Assembly: GCA_937958295.1 (NCBI GenBank)
Contig: CALFEY010000167.1
Coordinates: 1 to 12,141 of the forward strand
Reading direction: 5' to 3'
Length of the DNA stretch: 12,141 nt
From: an uncultured Pseudomonadota bacterium
GTDB taxonomy: Bacteria; Pseudomonadota; Gammaproteobacteria; Burkholderiales; Casimicrobiaceae
Shown here: one piece after another, positions 1 to 6,982 of the stretch
Position numbering within the stretch: the stretch's first letter is position 1
Layout of the letters: every line of letters begins with the position of its first letter
Made by a program: the position numbers and the translations under genes
Notes under the pieces: generated by a model
Seen by the model: the letters and a program-made list of their open reading frames with translations, nothing else
Database searches by the model: none
What the model was told of the DNA's origin: nothing

Positions 1-1931
1 CGCTCCACCTGGGGTCCCAGCGCTTCGAACGCTGCGAACAGGTCGTGCTCCGCGCCGGCTTCGAGGCGGCGGCGGTCCACGGCGGGCGCTGCTTCCGCGC
101 CGCTCTTGCGCAGGATGTTCACGATGCGCTTGTTGGCAGCGGCAAGGGCCGCGGCCTCGGGCAGCGCCGCGAATGCCTGGACGGCCGCCAGGCGCGCCGG
201 AAGATCGGCGATGGCATCGGGGCGCGCGTCGAGCACCGCGGACACCTGCAGCGCCGAATAGCCCTGGTCGCGGAGGTAGCCGCGCAGGCGTTCGTAGAAG
301 AAGTCGAGGAGCGGCGCGGCATCGGCGTTGAAGCTGGGGACACCGGCGAAGCCGTCCATGGCGCTTACGACGAGCGACGACAGCGACAGCGCATGGCCGC
401 GCTCGATCAAGATGCGCAGCACGCCGAGCGCCGCCCGACGCAGCCCGAAGGGATCCTTGTCGCCGGTGGGCACCTGCCCGATGCCGAAGAGTCCGGCGAG
501 CGTCTCGAGCTTGTCGGCGAGCGCCACGGTCTCTGCCACGGTGCCGGCCGGCAGCTCGCCCCCGGCCGCCTTGGGCCAGTAGTGCTGCTCGATGGCGGCC
601 GATACGTCGGCCGCCTCCCCGTCGTGCGCTGCGTAGTACCGCCCCATGAGGCCCTGCAACTCGGGAAACTCGCCGACCATGTCGGTGACGAGATCGGCCT
701 TGGCGAGGCGCGCCGCACGGTCGGCTGCACCCGCATCGGCGCCGAGCAAGGGGGCGATCGCGGCGGCCAGGCGGCGCACGCGTGCGATTCGCTGTGCCTG
801 CGTGCCGAGCTTGTTGTGATAGACCACCGCGTCGAGCCTCGGCAGCCGTGACTCGAGGCTCGCCTTGCGGTCCTGATCGAAGAAGAACTTGGCGTCGGCC
901 AGGCGCGCGCGCAGCACGCGCTCGTTGCCCCCGATGATCGCGGCGGGATCGGCCGTTTGCAGGTTGCTCACGAGCAGGAACCGGTTGACGAGCTTGCCGG
1001 CGTCGTCGGCCAGCGCGAAGTAGCGCTGGTTGAGCTGCATGGTGAGGATGAGGCATTCCTGCGGCACGGCGAGGAACGCGGGATCGAAGGTGGCCTCGTA
1101 CACAACGGGCCACTCGACCAGCGAGGCGACCTCGTCGAGCAGGGCGTCGGGCATGATGGGCGTGGCATCGCCCGCGGCGCCTTCGAGTGCGACCACGATC
1201 TGCGCGCGCCGCGCCGCGAACGAGGGGATGACCTTGCCCTCGGCCTCGAGCGTGGGGGCGTAGGCCGCGGCGCTCGCGACATCGATGGGCTTGTGCGAGA
1301 GGAAGCGGTGGCCCTGGGTGGTGCGGCCTGCGGCGAGGCCCAGCGCCGTGACGTTCACGACCTCGCTGCCGTGCAGCGCCACGAGCCGGTGCGCGGGGCG
1401 CACGAACTTCTCGTTGTTGAAATAGTGGCCCGGGCTCGCGTAGCTCATCACCTTGGGGATGGGGAGCTTCGCGAGGGCTTCGGCGAGCGCGCTCTCCAGT
1501 CCGCGCTGCAAGGGCATGCCCTTTGCGAGGCTCTCGAGATAGAGGTAGTCCGCCTTGCCGTCGGATTCCACCGTGAGGCGGTCAGGTCCGTCCGCCGCGG
1601 CGAGACCCAGGTTCGCGAGGTGACCGCGGCCGAGGGCCGTGAGCTTCTTCGCCAGCGCCTCAGTGGGCGAGCCGTCGACGGCGTAGGCCACCTTCGCCGG
1701 CATCAGCTTCTGCTTGACGGCCTTGTCCGGCGCAACCGCGCGCACGCGCGTTACGCTCGCCGCGAGGCGCCGCGGCGTGGCGAAGCGGGTGACCGTGGCG
1801 CCGTCCTCGACGTAGCCGTGCTCCGTGAGCTGCGCAACCAGCACGTCCGCGAACGCGTCGCCCAGCCGCTGCAGGGCCTTGGGCGGCAGCTCTTCCGTGA
1901 AGAGCTCGACCAGCAGCGTGGCGCTGCTCAC
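1..1931 (-). CDS. glyS: Glycyl-tRNA synthetase beta subunit, 3' end cut off by window edge
   Basis: Beta chain of the bacterial alpha2-beta2 glycyl-tRNA synthetase. It acts in the cytosol with GlyQ; the family's beta subunit carries the tRNA-binding and editing-like regions. I translated the frame by hand at several points and found no stop from 1931 to the left edge (643 codons plus 2 bases). E. coli GlyS has 689 residues, so roughly 50-70 C-terminal residues are missing. Family landmarks are VELFTEELPPKAL (residues 8-20), FVRPAH (176-181), AAHDGEA near 436 in the HD-like region, and GDKDPFGLRRAALG (490-503). I chose the GTG at 1931 because it yields the usual N-terminus, MSSATLLVELFTEELPPK. 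A GGGGA lies about 7 bases upstream. A GTG at 1973 in the same frame, with GAGG 5 bases before it, would add 14 residues and cannot be excluded. The gene follows glyQ in the same operon. Identity is certain; the start is not. Confidence 0.96.
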   Translation of the reverse strand, partial: MSSATLLVELFTEELPPKALQRLGDAFADVLVAQLTEHGYVEDGATVTRFATPRRLAASVTRVRAVAPDKAVKQKLMPAKVAYAVDGSPTEALAKKLTALGRGHLANLGLAAADGPDRLTVESDGKADYLYLESLAKGMPLQRGLESALAEALAKLPIPKVMSYASPGHYFNNEKFVRPAHRLVALHGSEVVNVTALGLAAGRTTQGHRFLSHKPIDVASAAAYAPTLEAEGKVIPSFAARRAQIVVALEGAAGDATPIMPDALLDEVASLVEWPVVYEATFDPAFLAVPQECLILTMQLNQRYFALADDAGKLVNRFLLVSNLQTADPAAIIGGNERVLRARLADAKFFFDQDRKASLESRLPRLDAVVYHNKLGTQAQRIARVRRLAAAIAPLLGADAGAADRAARLAKADLVTDMVGEFPELQGLMGRYYAAHDGEAADVSAAIEQHYWPKAAGGELPAGTVAETVALADKLETLAGLFGIGQVPTGDKDPFGLRRAALGVLRILIERGHALSLSSLVVSAMDGFAGVPSFNADAAPLLDFFYERLRGYLRDQGYSALQVSAVLDARPDAIADLPARLAAVQAFAALPEAAALAAANKRIVNILRKSGAEAAPAVDRRRLEAGAEHDLFAAFEALGPQVE

Positions 1932-2005
1932 CGCTGCATCCCCGTGCTCCGGCGCGGCCGGTGGCCTCGGCACGACGACCTCGTGGCATGACGCGGCCGG
2001 TTCAT
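1928..2005 (-). CDS. Possible 25-codon coupling ORF between glyQ and glyS
   Basis: A short reading frame whose ATG (2005) overlaps the glyQ stop as ATGA and whose TGA (1928-1930) overlaps the proposed glyS GTG as GTGA. AAGGTGG, a fair Shine-Dalgarno match, lies 4 bases upstream of the ATG inside the glyQ end. The peptide would be Arg-rich (8 of 25 residues) and resembles no family I know. What is seen is only the geometry. My inference is that ribosomes leaving glyQ could translate it and arrive at glyS, balancing the two subunits. It may equally be chance in a 70-base spacer, especially if glyS starts at the alternative GTG at 1973. There is no evidence that the peptide itself has a function. 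Confidence 0.3.
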   Translation of the reverse strand: MNRPRHATRSSCRGHRPRRSTGMQR

Positions 2006-2895
2006 GCCGCCACCTTCCGGTGCTCCGGCGGCAGCATCGGGAAGCCGAGCGCTTCGCGCGCCTCGACATAGGCCGTGGCCACCAGACGCGCGAGGTTGCG
2101 GATGCGGCCGATGTAGGCCGCGCGCTCCGTCACGGAGATCGCGCCGCGGGCATCGAGCAGGTTGAAGGTGTGCGCGGCCTTGAGGATCATCTCGTAGCCG
2201 GGCAGCGGCAGCTTCGCTTCCAGCAGGCGCTTCGCCTCGCCCTCGAAGTAGGCGAACTGCTCGAACATCTTCGGCGCATTGGAGTGATCGAACGCGAACT
2301 TCGACTGCTCGACCTCGTTCTGGAAGAACACGTCGCCATAGGACATGTTGTCGGTGTACCGGAGGTCGTAGACGCTCTCGACGTCCTGCAAGTACATGGA
2401 CATCCGCTCGAGGCCGTAGGTGATTTCGCCCGTGATCGGATTGCAGTCGAGCCCGCCGACCTGCTGGAAGTAGGTGAACTGCGTGATCTCCATGCCGTTC
2501 ATCCACACTTCCCAGCCGAGGCCCCAGGCGCCGAGCGTGGGGTTCTCCCAGTCGTCTTCCACGAAGCGCACATCGTTCCTGGCGAGGTCGAAGCCGAGCG
2601 CCGCGAGCGACCCGAGGTAGAGCTCCAGGATGTTCGCCGGCGAGGGCTTGAGCACCACCTGGAACTGGTGGTGCTGGTGCAGCCGGTTGGGATTCTCGCC
2701 GTAGCGGCCGTCTTTCGGCCGGCGCGACGGCTGCACGTAGGCTGCACGCCAGGGCTCGGGCCCGAGCGCGCGCAGGAACGTCGCGGTGTGCGACGTGCCG
2801 GCGCCGACCTCCATATCGTAGGGCTGGAGGAGCGCGCAGCCTTGCTGTCCCCAATACTCCTGCAAGCGCAGGATGACCTGCTGGAAAGTGATCAT
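2002..2895 (-). CDS. glyQ: Glycyl-tRNA synthetase alpha subunit
   Basis: Catalytic alpha chain of the tetrameric glycyl-tRNA synthetase, a class II enzyme that activates glycine with ATP and charges tRNA-Gly together with GlyS. The 297 residues match the usual family length (about 300). Clear family blocks are DMEVGAGTSHTATFLRALGPEPW (about 27-49), YVQPSRRPKDGRYGENPNR (about 53-71), FVEDDWENPTLGAWGLGWEVW (about 110-130), and GEITYGLERMSMY in the middle. The C-terminus has FNLLDARGAISVTER and EALGFPM. The ATG at 2895 gives the standard short N-terminus (MITFQQVILRLQEYWGQQG). No strong ribosome site precedes it. Immediately after NRL the sequence reads HQHHQF where I recall QHYYQF in familiar homologues; this is reported as a finding. 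The gene lies 84 bases after lnt, and its stop starts the small spacer before glyS. Confidence 0.98.
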   Translation of the reverse strand: MITFQQVILRLQEYWGQQGCALLQPYDMEVGAGTSHTATFLRALGPEPWRAAYVQPSRRPKDGRYGENPNRLHQHHQFQVVLKPSPANILELYLGSLAALGFDLARNDVRFVEDDWENPTLGAWGLGWEVWMNGMEITQFTYFQQVGGLDCNPITGEITYGLERMSMYLQDVESVYDLRYTDNMSYGDVFFQNEVEQSKFAFDHSNAPKMFEQFAYFEGEAKRLLEAKLPLPGYEMILKAAHTFNLLDARGAISVTERAAYIGRIRNLARLVATAYVEAREALGFPMLPPEHRKVAA

Positions 2896-2979
2896 GAATC
2901 CGGGTGTGGGCGGCGTGGGCGTGCCGCGGGATAACTTCTTGAATACTGCGGATTTTACCGGTTTCGCCGCAAACGCGCG
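2896..2979 (-). promoter_or_regulatory. lnt-glyQ intergenic region with a possible weak promoter
   Basis: This 84-base gap is one of the two largest in the window and holds its most AT-rich patch (about 2930-2965), which stands out against the GC-rich surroundings. On the sense strand it contains TAAAAT (plus-strand ATTTTA at 2952-2957), a plausible -10 box preceded by CCGG. The only TTGACA-like element upstream is GTGACG, which overlaps the lnt stop with a spacing of about 20 bases, longer than optimal. A separate promoter for glyQS would make sense because synthetase genes are often expressed independently of upstream genes. I see no T-box, no terminator hairpin followed by a T run, and no good Shine-Dalgarno before glyQ. 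The promoter call is an inference. Confidence 0.3.
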
Positions 2980-4527
2980 TCACGCGCTTGCACGACGGCG
3001 CGCGAAAAGCGCCGCGGCCGCCATGAGCGCGCATGCGAGGAGCACCGCGAGCGCATCGCCCCAGCGCAGGTAGGGCGTGTCGCCCTCGCGCCCCGTGACC
3101 TCGACCTCGAGGATGCCGACGGTGAACCAGGGCAGCTCCGCGAGCACGCGGCCGTCGTGGGCGATGGCCGAGGTGATGCCCGTGTTGGTCGCGCGCAGCA
3201 TCGGACGCCCCGTCTCGAGGGCGCGCATGGCGGCGATCTGGTTGTGCTGCCGGGCGGCGATCGAGCGGCCGTACCAGGCGTCGTTGGTCACGTTCACGAG
3301 CAGCGTGGCGTCGCGCGCGGGGACGGCGAGCTCGCCGCCGAAGACGTCCTCGTAGCAGATGTTCACCGCGAGGCGCTGCCCGGCGGCGACGAACGGCGGC
3401 TGTACCGGTGGCCCGGGCGTCTGGTCGGCCAGCGGGATGTCGAGCACGCTGTTGATGAACCAGCCGGTGAAGAACTTGAGCGGGATCGACTCGCCGAAGG
3501 GCACGAGATGATGCTTGCGGTAAAGCTGCGGCGGTTCAGCGGACAAGCTCACCACGCTGTTGTGGATGCGTTCGTCGTCTCCCGCTGCTGCCGGGGGCTG
3601 CCCCACGAACATCCCCGCCAGCACGACACCGTTGCGTTCCCGCGCGGCGGTGACGAGCCCCTCGAAGACCGCGGGGGGAATCTCGTCGGCGAATTGCGGA
3701 TAGGCGCTTTCCGGGAGCACCACGATGCGTCCCTTGGCCTGGCGCACGAGGTCTGCATGCAGCGCATAGTTCTGCGGCCGGAAGGCCGGGTCGAACTTCT
3801 GCTCCTGCGACACGTTGCTCTGCACCAGCGATACGGTGACGGGCTCGCCGGCCGGCCGCGTCCAGTCGATCGTGCGCAGGATGGCGCCACTGCCCAGCAG
3901 CGCCGCAGCCAGCACGAGGGGGCCGACGGCCGCGCGCCACGACGCGCCCTCGAGCGCGCGGATCAGACCCACCACGGCCGCCGCGCAGAGGGCGACCGCG
4001 AGCGAGACAAGGAACACGCCGCCCACCGGGGCGAAGCCGGCGAGCGGCTGCGCCCCCCAGCGCGGGAGCTCGGCGTAGCCCGCCGCGAGCCACGGGAAAC
4101 CGCTGAAGACGTAGCCGCGGAGCCACTCCGCGAGCACGAAGGCCCCTGCCGCCGCGTACGTTCGCGCATGGCTGCCTGGCGGGGCTAGGCGTGCGGCCAT
4201 CCATCCGGCGAGCGCGGGCCACACCGCGAGATACGCGACGAAGCCGGCCGTGGACACCACGGCCACCGGCAGCGGCATGCCGCCGAACGTCTCGAGCGCG
4301 ATGAACACCCACGACACGCCGGTGGCGAACAGTCCAAGGCCGTAGGCGAAGCCCAGGGTCGCGGCGCGACGGGGCGTGCGCGCGGTGTTCCACAGCACGA
4401 AAAGCAGCGCCAGCGACGCCACGCCCACCGGCGGCAGCGAGAACGGCGCGAAGCCGGCGACCGCGGCGGCGCCGGCCGCGAAGGCGAGGACGAGGCCGGG
4501 CATCAGCCGCGCCGCGACCGCAGGCAC
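2980..4527 (-). CDS. lnt: Apolipoprotein N-acyltransferase
   Basis: Inner-membrane enzyme that adds the third acyl chain, taken from a phospholipid, to the N-terminal cysteine of diacylated lipoproteins, allowing their export by the Lol system. The 515 residues agree with the family (E. coli 512). The N-terminal half (residues 9-220) is a series of hydrophobic membrane segments with typical motifs such as GVSWVFIALETFGG and EWLRGYVFSGFPWLAAGY. The periplasmic nitrilase-like domain follows (about 228-480). Its Glu-Lys-Cys triad is visible as E273 (LPESAYP), K338 (YRKHHLVPFGE) and C391 (NICYEDVFG). A last hydrophobic helix and an Arg-rich tail close the protein. The start is GTG at 4527, 28 bases after corC; ATG at 4503 is a possible alternative that would shorten the N-terminus by 8 residues. 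Neither has a clear ribosome site. The protease lipoprotein upstream in the same cluster would be one of its substrates (inference). Confidence 0.97.
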   Translation of the reverse strand: MPAVAARLMPGLVLAFAAGAAAVAGFAPFSLPPVGVASLALLFVLWNTARTPRRAATLGFAYGLGLFATGVSWVFIALETFGGMPLPVAVVSTAGFVAYLAVWPALAGWMAARLAPPGSHARTYAAAGAFVLAEWLRGYVFSGFPWLAAGYAELPRWGAQPLAGFAPVGGVFLVSLAVALCAAAVVGLIRALEGASWRAAVGPLVLAAALLGSGAILRTIDWTRPAGEPVTVSLVQSNVSQEQKFDPAFRPQNYALHADLVRQAKGRIVVLPESAYPQFADEIPPAVFEGLVTAARERNGVVLAGMFVGQPPAAAGDDERIHNSVVSLSAEPPQLYRKHHLVPFGESIPLKFFTGWFINSVLDIPLADQTPGPPVQPPFVAAGQRLAVNICYEDVFGGELAVPARDATLLVNVTNDAWYGRSIAARQHNQIAAMRALETGRPMLRATNTGITSAIAHDGRVLAELPWFTVGILEVEVTGREGDTPYLRWGDALAVLLACALMAAAALFARRRASA

Positions 4528-4555
4528 GGGCCGCGGGAAACGCCGCGCACCCGTT

Positions 4556-5419
4556 TCATTCGCCGGCGGCGCCGCCCGCCGGCGCGACGCGCTCCACCTG
4601 CAGCGTGTGCAGGCGCCGGCTGTCGGCGCGCAGGACGCGGAAGCGCAGGTCGTCGATCGTGGTGATGTCGCCGCGCTTGGGCATCCGCCCGAAGGCGCGC
4701 AGGACGAGGCCGCCCACGGTATCGAACTCGTCGTTGGGGAAGTCGGTGGCGAATTGCTCGTTGAAGTCGACGATCTCGGTGTGCGCCTTCACCCGGAACT
4801 TGCCGCTCGCCTCGGCGATGATGTTGTCGTGGCCCTCGTCGAGGTCGTATTCGTCCTCGATGTCGCCCACGATCTGCTCGAGGACGTCCTCGATCGTCAC
4901 GAGCCCCGACACGCCGCCATACTCGTCGACGACGATCGCGATGTGGTTGCGATTGGCACGGAAGTCGCGCAGGAGCACGTTGAGCCGCTTCGACTCCGGC
5001 ACGAACACGGCCGGCCGCAGCGTGTCGCGCAGGCTGAAGCCCTGCGGATCGGCGTAGTAGTTGAGGAGGTCCTTGGCGAGCAGGATGCCCACGACGTCGT
5101 CCTTGCTCTCGCCGATCACCGGGAAGCGCGAGTGGCGCGTCTCGACCACCGCCGGCATGAACTCGGGCACGGCGTCGTCGATGGACACGCAGTCCATCTG
5201 CGCCCGCGGAATCATGATGTCGCGGACCGTGGTCTCCGAGACGGAGAGCACGCCCTCGATCATGGACAGCGCGTCGGCATCGAGCAGGTGGCGCTCGAGC
5301 GCGCCGCGAATGATCGCGACGAGCTCCTCGCGATCTTCCGGCTCGCGCAGGAGCATCGCGGTGATGCGCTCCATGAAGGTGGGCTTGTCGCCTCCCTTGG
5401 GCGCCTCGTCGTCATTCAT
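4556..5419 (-). CDS. corC: CorC/YbeX-type CBS-domain protein (HlyC/CorC family)
   Basis: Cytosolic CBS-pair protein of the CorC/YbeX family. Family members are linked to Mg2+/Co2+ efflux and, for E. coli YbeX, to ribosome homeostasis; the biochemical role is still debated. In 287 residues there is a short acidic N-terminus, a first CBS repeat from about 67 (DIMIPRAQM) to 125 (GILLAKDLL), and a second from about 130 to 190 (AIVVDEYGGVSGLVTIEDVLEQIVGDI). The C-terminal CorC_HlyC transporter-associated domain spans about 200-280 (FDTVGGLVLRAFGRMPKRGD). There are no membrane segments, so it is the soluble CorC type, unlike the membrane-anchored CNNM-like proteins. The ATG at 5419 overlaps the end of ybeY by 8 bases and has no Shine-Dalgarno of its own, suggesting translational coupling. 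Position between ybeY and lnt is the conserved ybeX slot. Confidence 0.95.
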   Translation of the reverse strand: MNDDEAPKGGDKPTFMERITAMLLREPEDREELVAIIRGALERHLLDADALSMIEGVLSVSETTVRDIMIPRAQMDCVSIDDAVPEFMPAVVETRHSRFPVIGESKDDVVGILLAKDLLNYYADPQGFSLRDTLRPAVFVPESKRLNVLLRDFRANRNHIAIVVDEYGGVSGLVTIEDVLEQIVGDIEDEYDLDEGHDNIIAEASGKFRVKAHTEIVDFNEQFATDFPNDEFDTVGGLVLRAFGRMPKRGDITTIDDLRFRVLRADSRRLHTLQVERVAPAGGAAGE

Positions 5420-5861
5420 GGTGATAGGGGTCGGGCACGCCGAGCGTGGCGAGAATGGCCAACTCGCGCGATTCCATCACGGCAGCTTCCGAGGCGTGCT
5501 CGTGGTCGAAGCCCTGGAAATGCAGCATGCCGTGGACGACGAGATGGGCATAGTGGGCCGCCAACGCCTTTCCCTGGGCGAGGGCTTCCTTGCGCACGAC
5601 CGGCGCGCAGAGGACGATATCTCCGGCACGCGGCGAATCGTCATCGTACACGAAGGTAAGAACGTTGGTCGCGTAGTCCTTGCCGCGGAACTCGGCGTTG
5701 AGCGCCCGGCCCTCGATGGCGTCGACGAACCGGACGGTCACCATCGCGTCGACCGCGAGGGAGGCCTTCACCCAGCGCCGCACCTGCGGGCGCGTGGGCA
5801 GCTCCGGGGCGTTGCTCGCGTACTGCACGGACAACGACAAGGTGGGCGCGCGGGAGGTCAT
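5412..5861 (-). CDS. ybeY: Endoribonuclease / rRNA maturation factor YbeY
   Basis: Single-domain metal-dependent protein of the UPF0054 family, required in bacteria for 16S rRNA 3'-end maturation and 70S quality control. The 149-residue length is typical. The zinc motif is complete: HGMLHFQGFDH with H110, H114 and H120, a conservative form of the family HGxLHLxGYDH. Other family blocks are NAEFRGKDYATNVLTF (55-70) and GDIVLCAPVV (80-89). The ATG at 5861 overlaps the TGA of the preceding aldolase-like gene as ATGA. This start gives a normal YbeY N-terminus, whereas longer frames upstream run through the neighbouring gene and are not credible. No separate ribosome site is seen. Its partner genes phoH (upstream, one gene away) and corC (downstream) are the usual neighbours. 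Confidence 0.97.
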   Translation of the reverse strand: MTSRAPTLSLSVQYASNAPELPTRPQVRRWVKASLAVDAMVTVRFVDAIEGRALNAEFRGKDYATNVLTFVYDDDSPRAGDIVLCAPVVRKEALAQGKALAAHYAHLVVHGMLHFQGFDHEHASEAAVMESRELAILATLGVPDPYHHE

Positions 5862-6982
5862 GCGGCGGCGCCGGCCCGGGCGAGGAGGGCGCCGAAGAGC
5901 TCGCACGCACGCGCGTCGGGCACGTCCAGGAGCGCATCGGCCACGTAGATCTCGAGCACGCTCGTGCCGGGAGTCGCGCCTTCGGCGAAGTGGCCGCCGA
6001 TCCACGCGCCCTCTTGCCGGGCGATCTCGTCGCGGGCCGCGGCGAGGGCGTCGGCCGGGGCCGCGAGGTGGAGATGGAACATGTTGACGTGCGGCGGATC
6101 GGGCAGCACGCGTACGCCCGGTACCTGCGCGAGCGCGCCGGCGAGGCGCCCTGCGCGGTCGCGCCAGGCCGGCATGAGGGCGAGCCGCGCATCGAAGCGC
6201 ATCGCGGCCGATGCGACGTAGGGGTGCAACTGCACCAGCGTGCCGCCCATGCGCCGGCGCCATCCACGCGCTTGCGCGACGAACGACGCCGGGCCCGCGA
6301 GCGCCGCACCGGCGAGCGCGCCGATGCCCTTGTAGAAGGAGACGTAGATCGAGTCGAAGAGCGCGCCCACCTCCGCGCAGGGGACGGGCGCGTAGGCGGC
6401 GCTCGCCTCCCACAGGCGCGCGCCGTCCATGTGCAGCCGGATGCCGCGCGAGCGCGCGAGCGCGGACAGCTCGCGCAGCTCGGCAAGCGACGGCAGTTGC
6501 CCGCCGATCTCGCGGGCCGGCAACTCCACCAGCAGCGCCGCGAGCCGCTCCGGCCACGCGGCGAGATCGGCTGCGAGCGTGGGCCGCGACGGCGGACCGA
6601 GCAGCGCGGCGTCCAGGCGCTGCACGCGCGCGTAGGCACGCAGCTCGTGCCGCTCGAGGTGCGACGTGGCGTGCATCGCGAAGGCGCCCACGCCCGTCTC
6701 CTCGGCGTGGATGCGCAAGGCGATCTGCTGGGCCATCGTGCCGCTCGGCATGAACACGGCCGCTTCGCAGCCCACGTGCGCGGCGATGCGGCGCTCGAAC
6801 GCCTCGACGAGCGGACCTTGCCCGTAACGGTCCGGCTCGTGGCCGTGCTCCCGGCACCACTCGCCCACGCGGATCAGTTCAGCGCCGGCTGCCGCCGGCG
6901 GCCCGCCGCCGACGAACACGGTGCAGCGCCGACGCAGCGCCTCCCGCTCGTCGGGGGTGACAGGCGCGCCGGCGGGACTCAC
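5858..6982 (-). CDS. Threonine-aldolase-like PLP enzyme (beta-eliminating lyase family)
   Basis: Fold-type I pyridoxal-phosphate enzyme of the aromatic amino acid beta-eliminating lyase/threonine aldolase family. Low-specificity threonine aldolases split L-threonine or L-allo-threonine to glycine and acetaldehyde; the real substrate here is not provable. In 374 residues I see YGQGPLVEAFE (53-63), the phosphate-binding MPSGTMAQQ (78-86), HMDGARLWEA (184-193; D186 should contact the PLP ring nitrogen), and SFYKGIGALAG (215-225) with the likely Schiff-base lysine K218. ARGWRRRMGGTL (238-249) follows. The N-terminus differs from classical LtaE: TVFVGGGPP stands where RSDTVTRP is usual, and HATSHLERHE occupies residues 104-113. 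The GTG at 6982 overlaps the phoH TGA as GTGA, so I prefer it over frames running back into phoH. The gene interrupts the usual phoH-ybeY pair. The family is certain; the specificity is a guess. Confidence 0.88.
   Translation of the reverse strand: MSPAGAPVTPDEREALRRRCTVFVGGGPPAAAGAELIRVGEWCREHGHEPDRYGQGPLVEAFERRIAAHVGCEAAVFMPSGTMAQQIALRIHAEETGVGAFAMHATSHLERHELRAYARVQRLDAALLGPPSRPTLAADLAAWPERLAALLVELPAREIGGQLPSLAELRELSALARSRGIRLHMDGARLWEASAAYAPVPCAEVGALFDSIYVSFYKGIGALAGAALAGPASFVAQARGWRRRMGGTLVQLHPYVASAAMRFDARLALMPAWRDRAGRLAGALAQVPGVRVLPDPPHVNMFHLHLAAPADALAAARDEIARQEGAWIGGHFAEGATPGTSVLEIYVADALLDVPDARACELFGALLARAGAAA

Noticed and set aside
1..1931. Suspicion that glyS is broken, because no frame with both ends is visible
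   Set aside because: The correct frame, read by hand at several points, is open to the left edge and shows GlyS motifs throughout. It simply has no stop inside the window.
957..1991. 344-codon plus-strand frame opposite glyS (and similar long plus-strand frames at 1825-2934, 3157-4188, 5990-7030 and 7057-8106)
   Set aside because: All are mirror frames of well-identified minus-strand genes, with Arg/Gly/Ala/Glu-rich, domain-free translations.
2975..2987. GCGCGT-C-ACGCGC palindrome at the lnt stop
   Set aside because: The one-base centre cannot form a hairpin loop, no regulator site is recognised, and such palindromes are common by chance in GC-rich DNA.
1928..3034. 368-codon minus-strand frame running across glyQ in another phase
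   Set aside because: Over glyQ it is a shadow with an Arg/Ala-rich nonsense translation. Only its last 25 codons, after the glyQ stop, are kept as a possible coupling ORF.
5862..6860. Long N-terminal extension of ybeY to 6860
   Set aside because: The extra part overlaps the aldolase-like gene in another frame and is low-complexity. The ATG at 5861 gives a normal-length YbeY.
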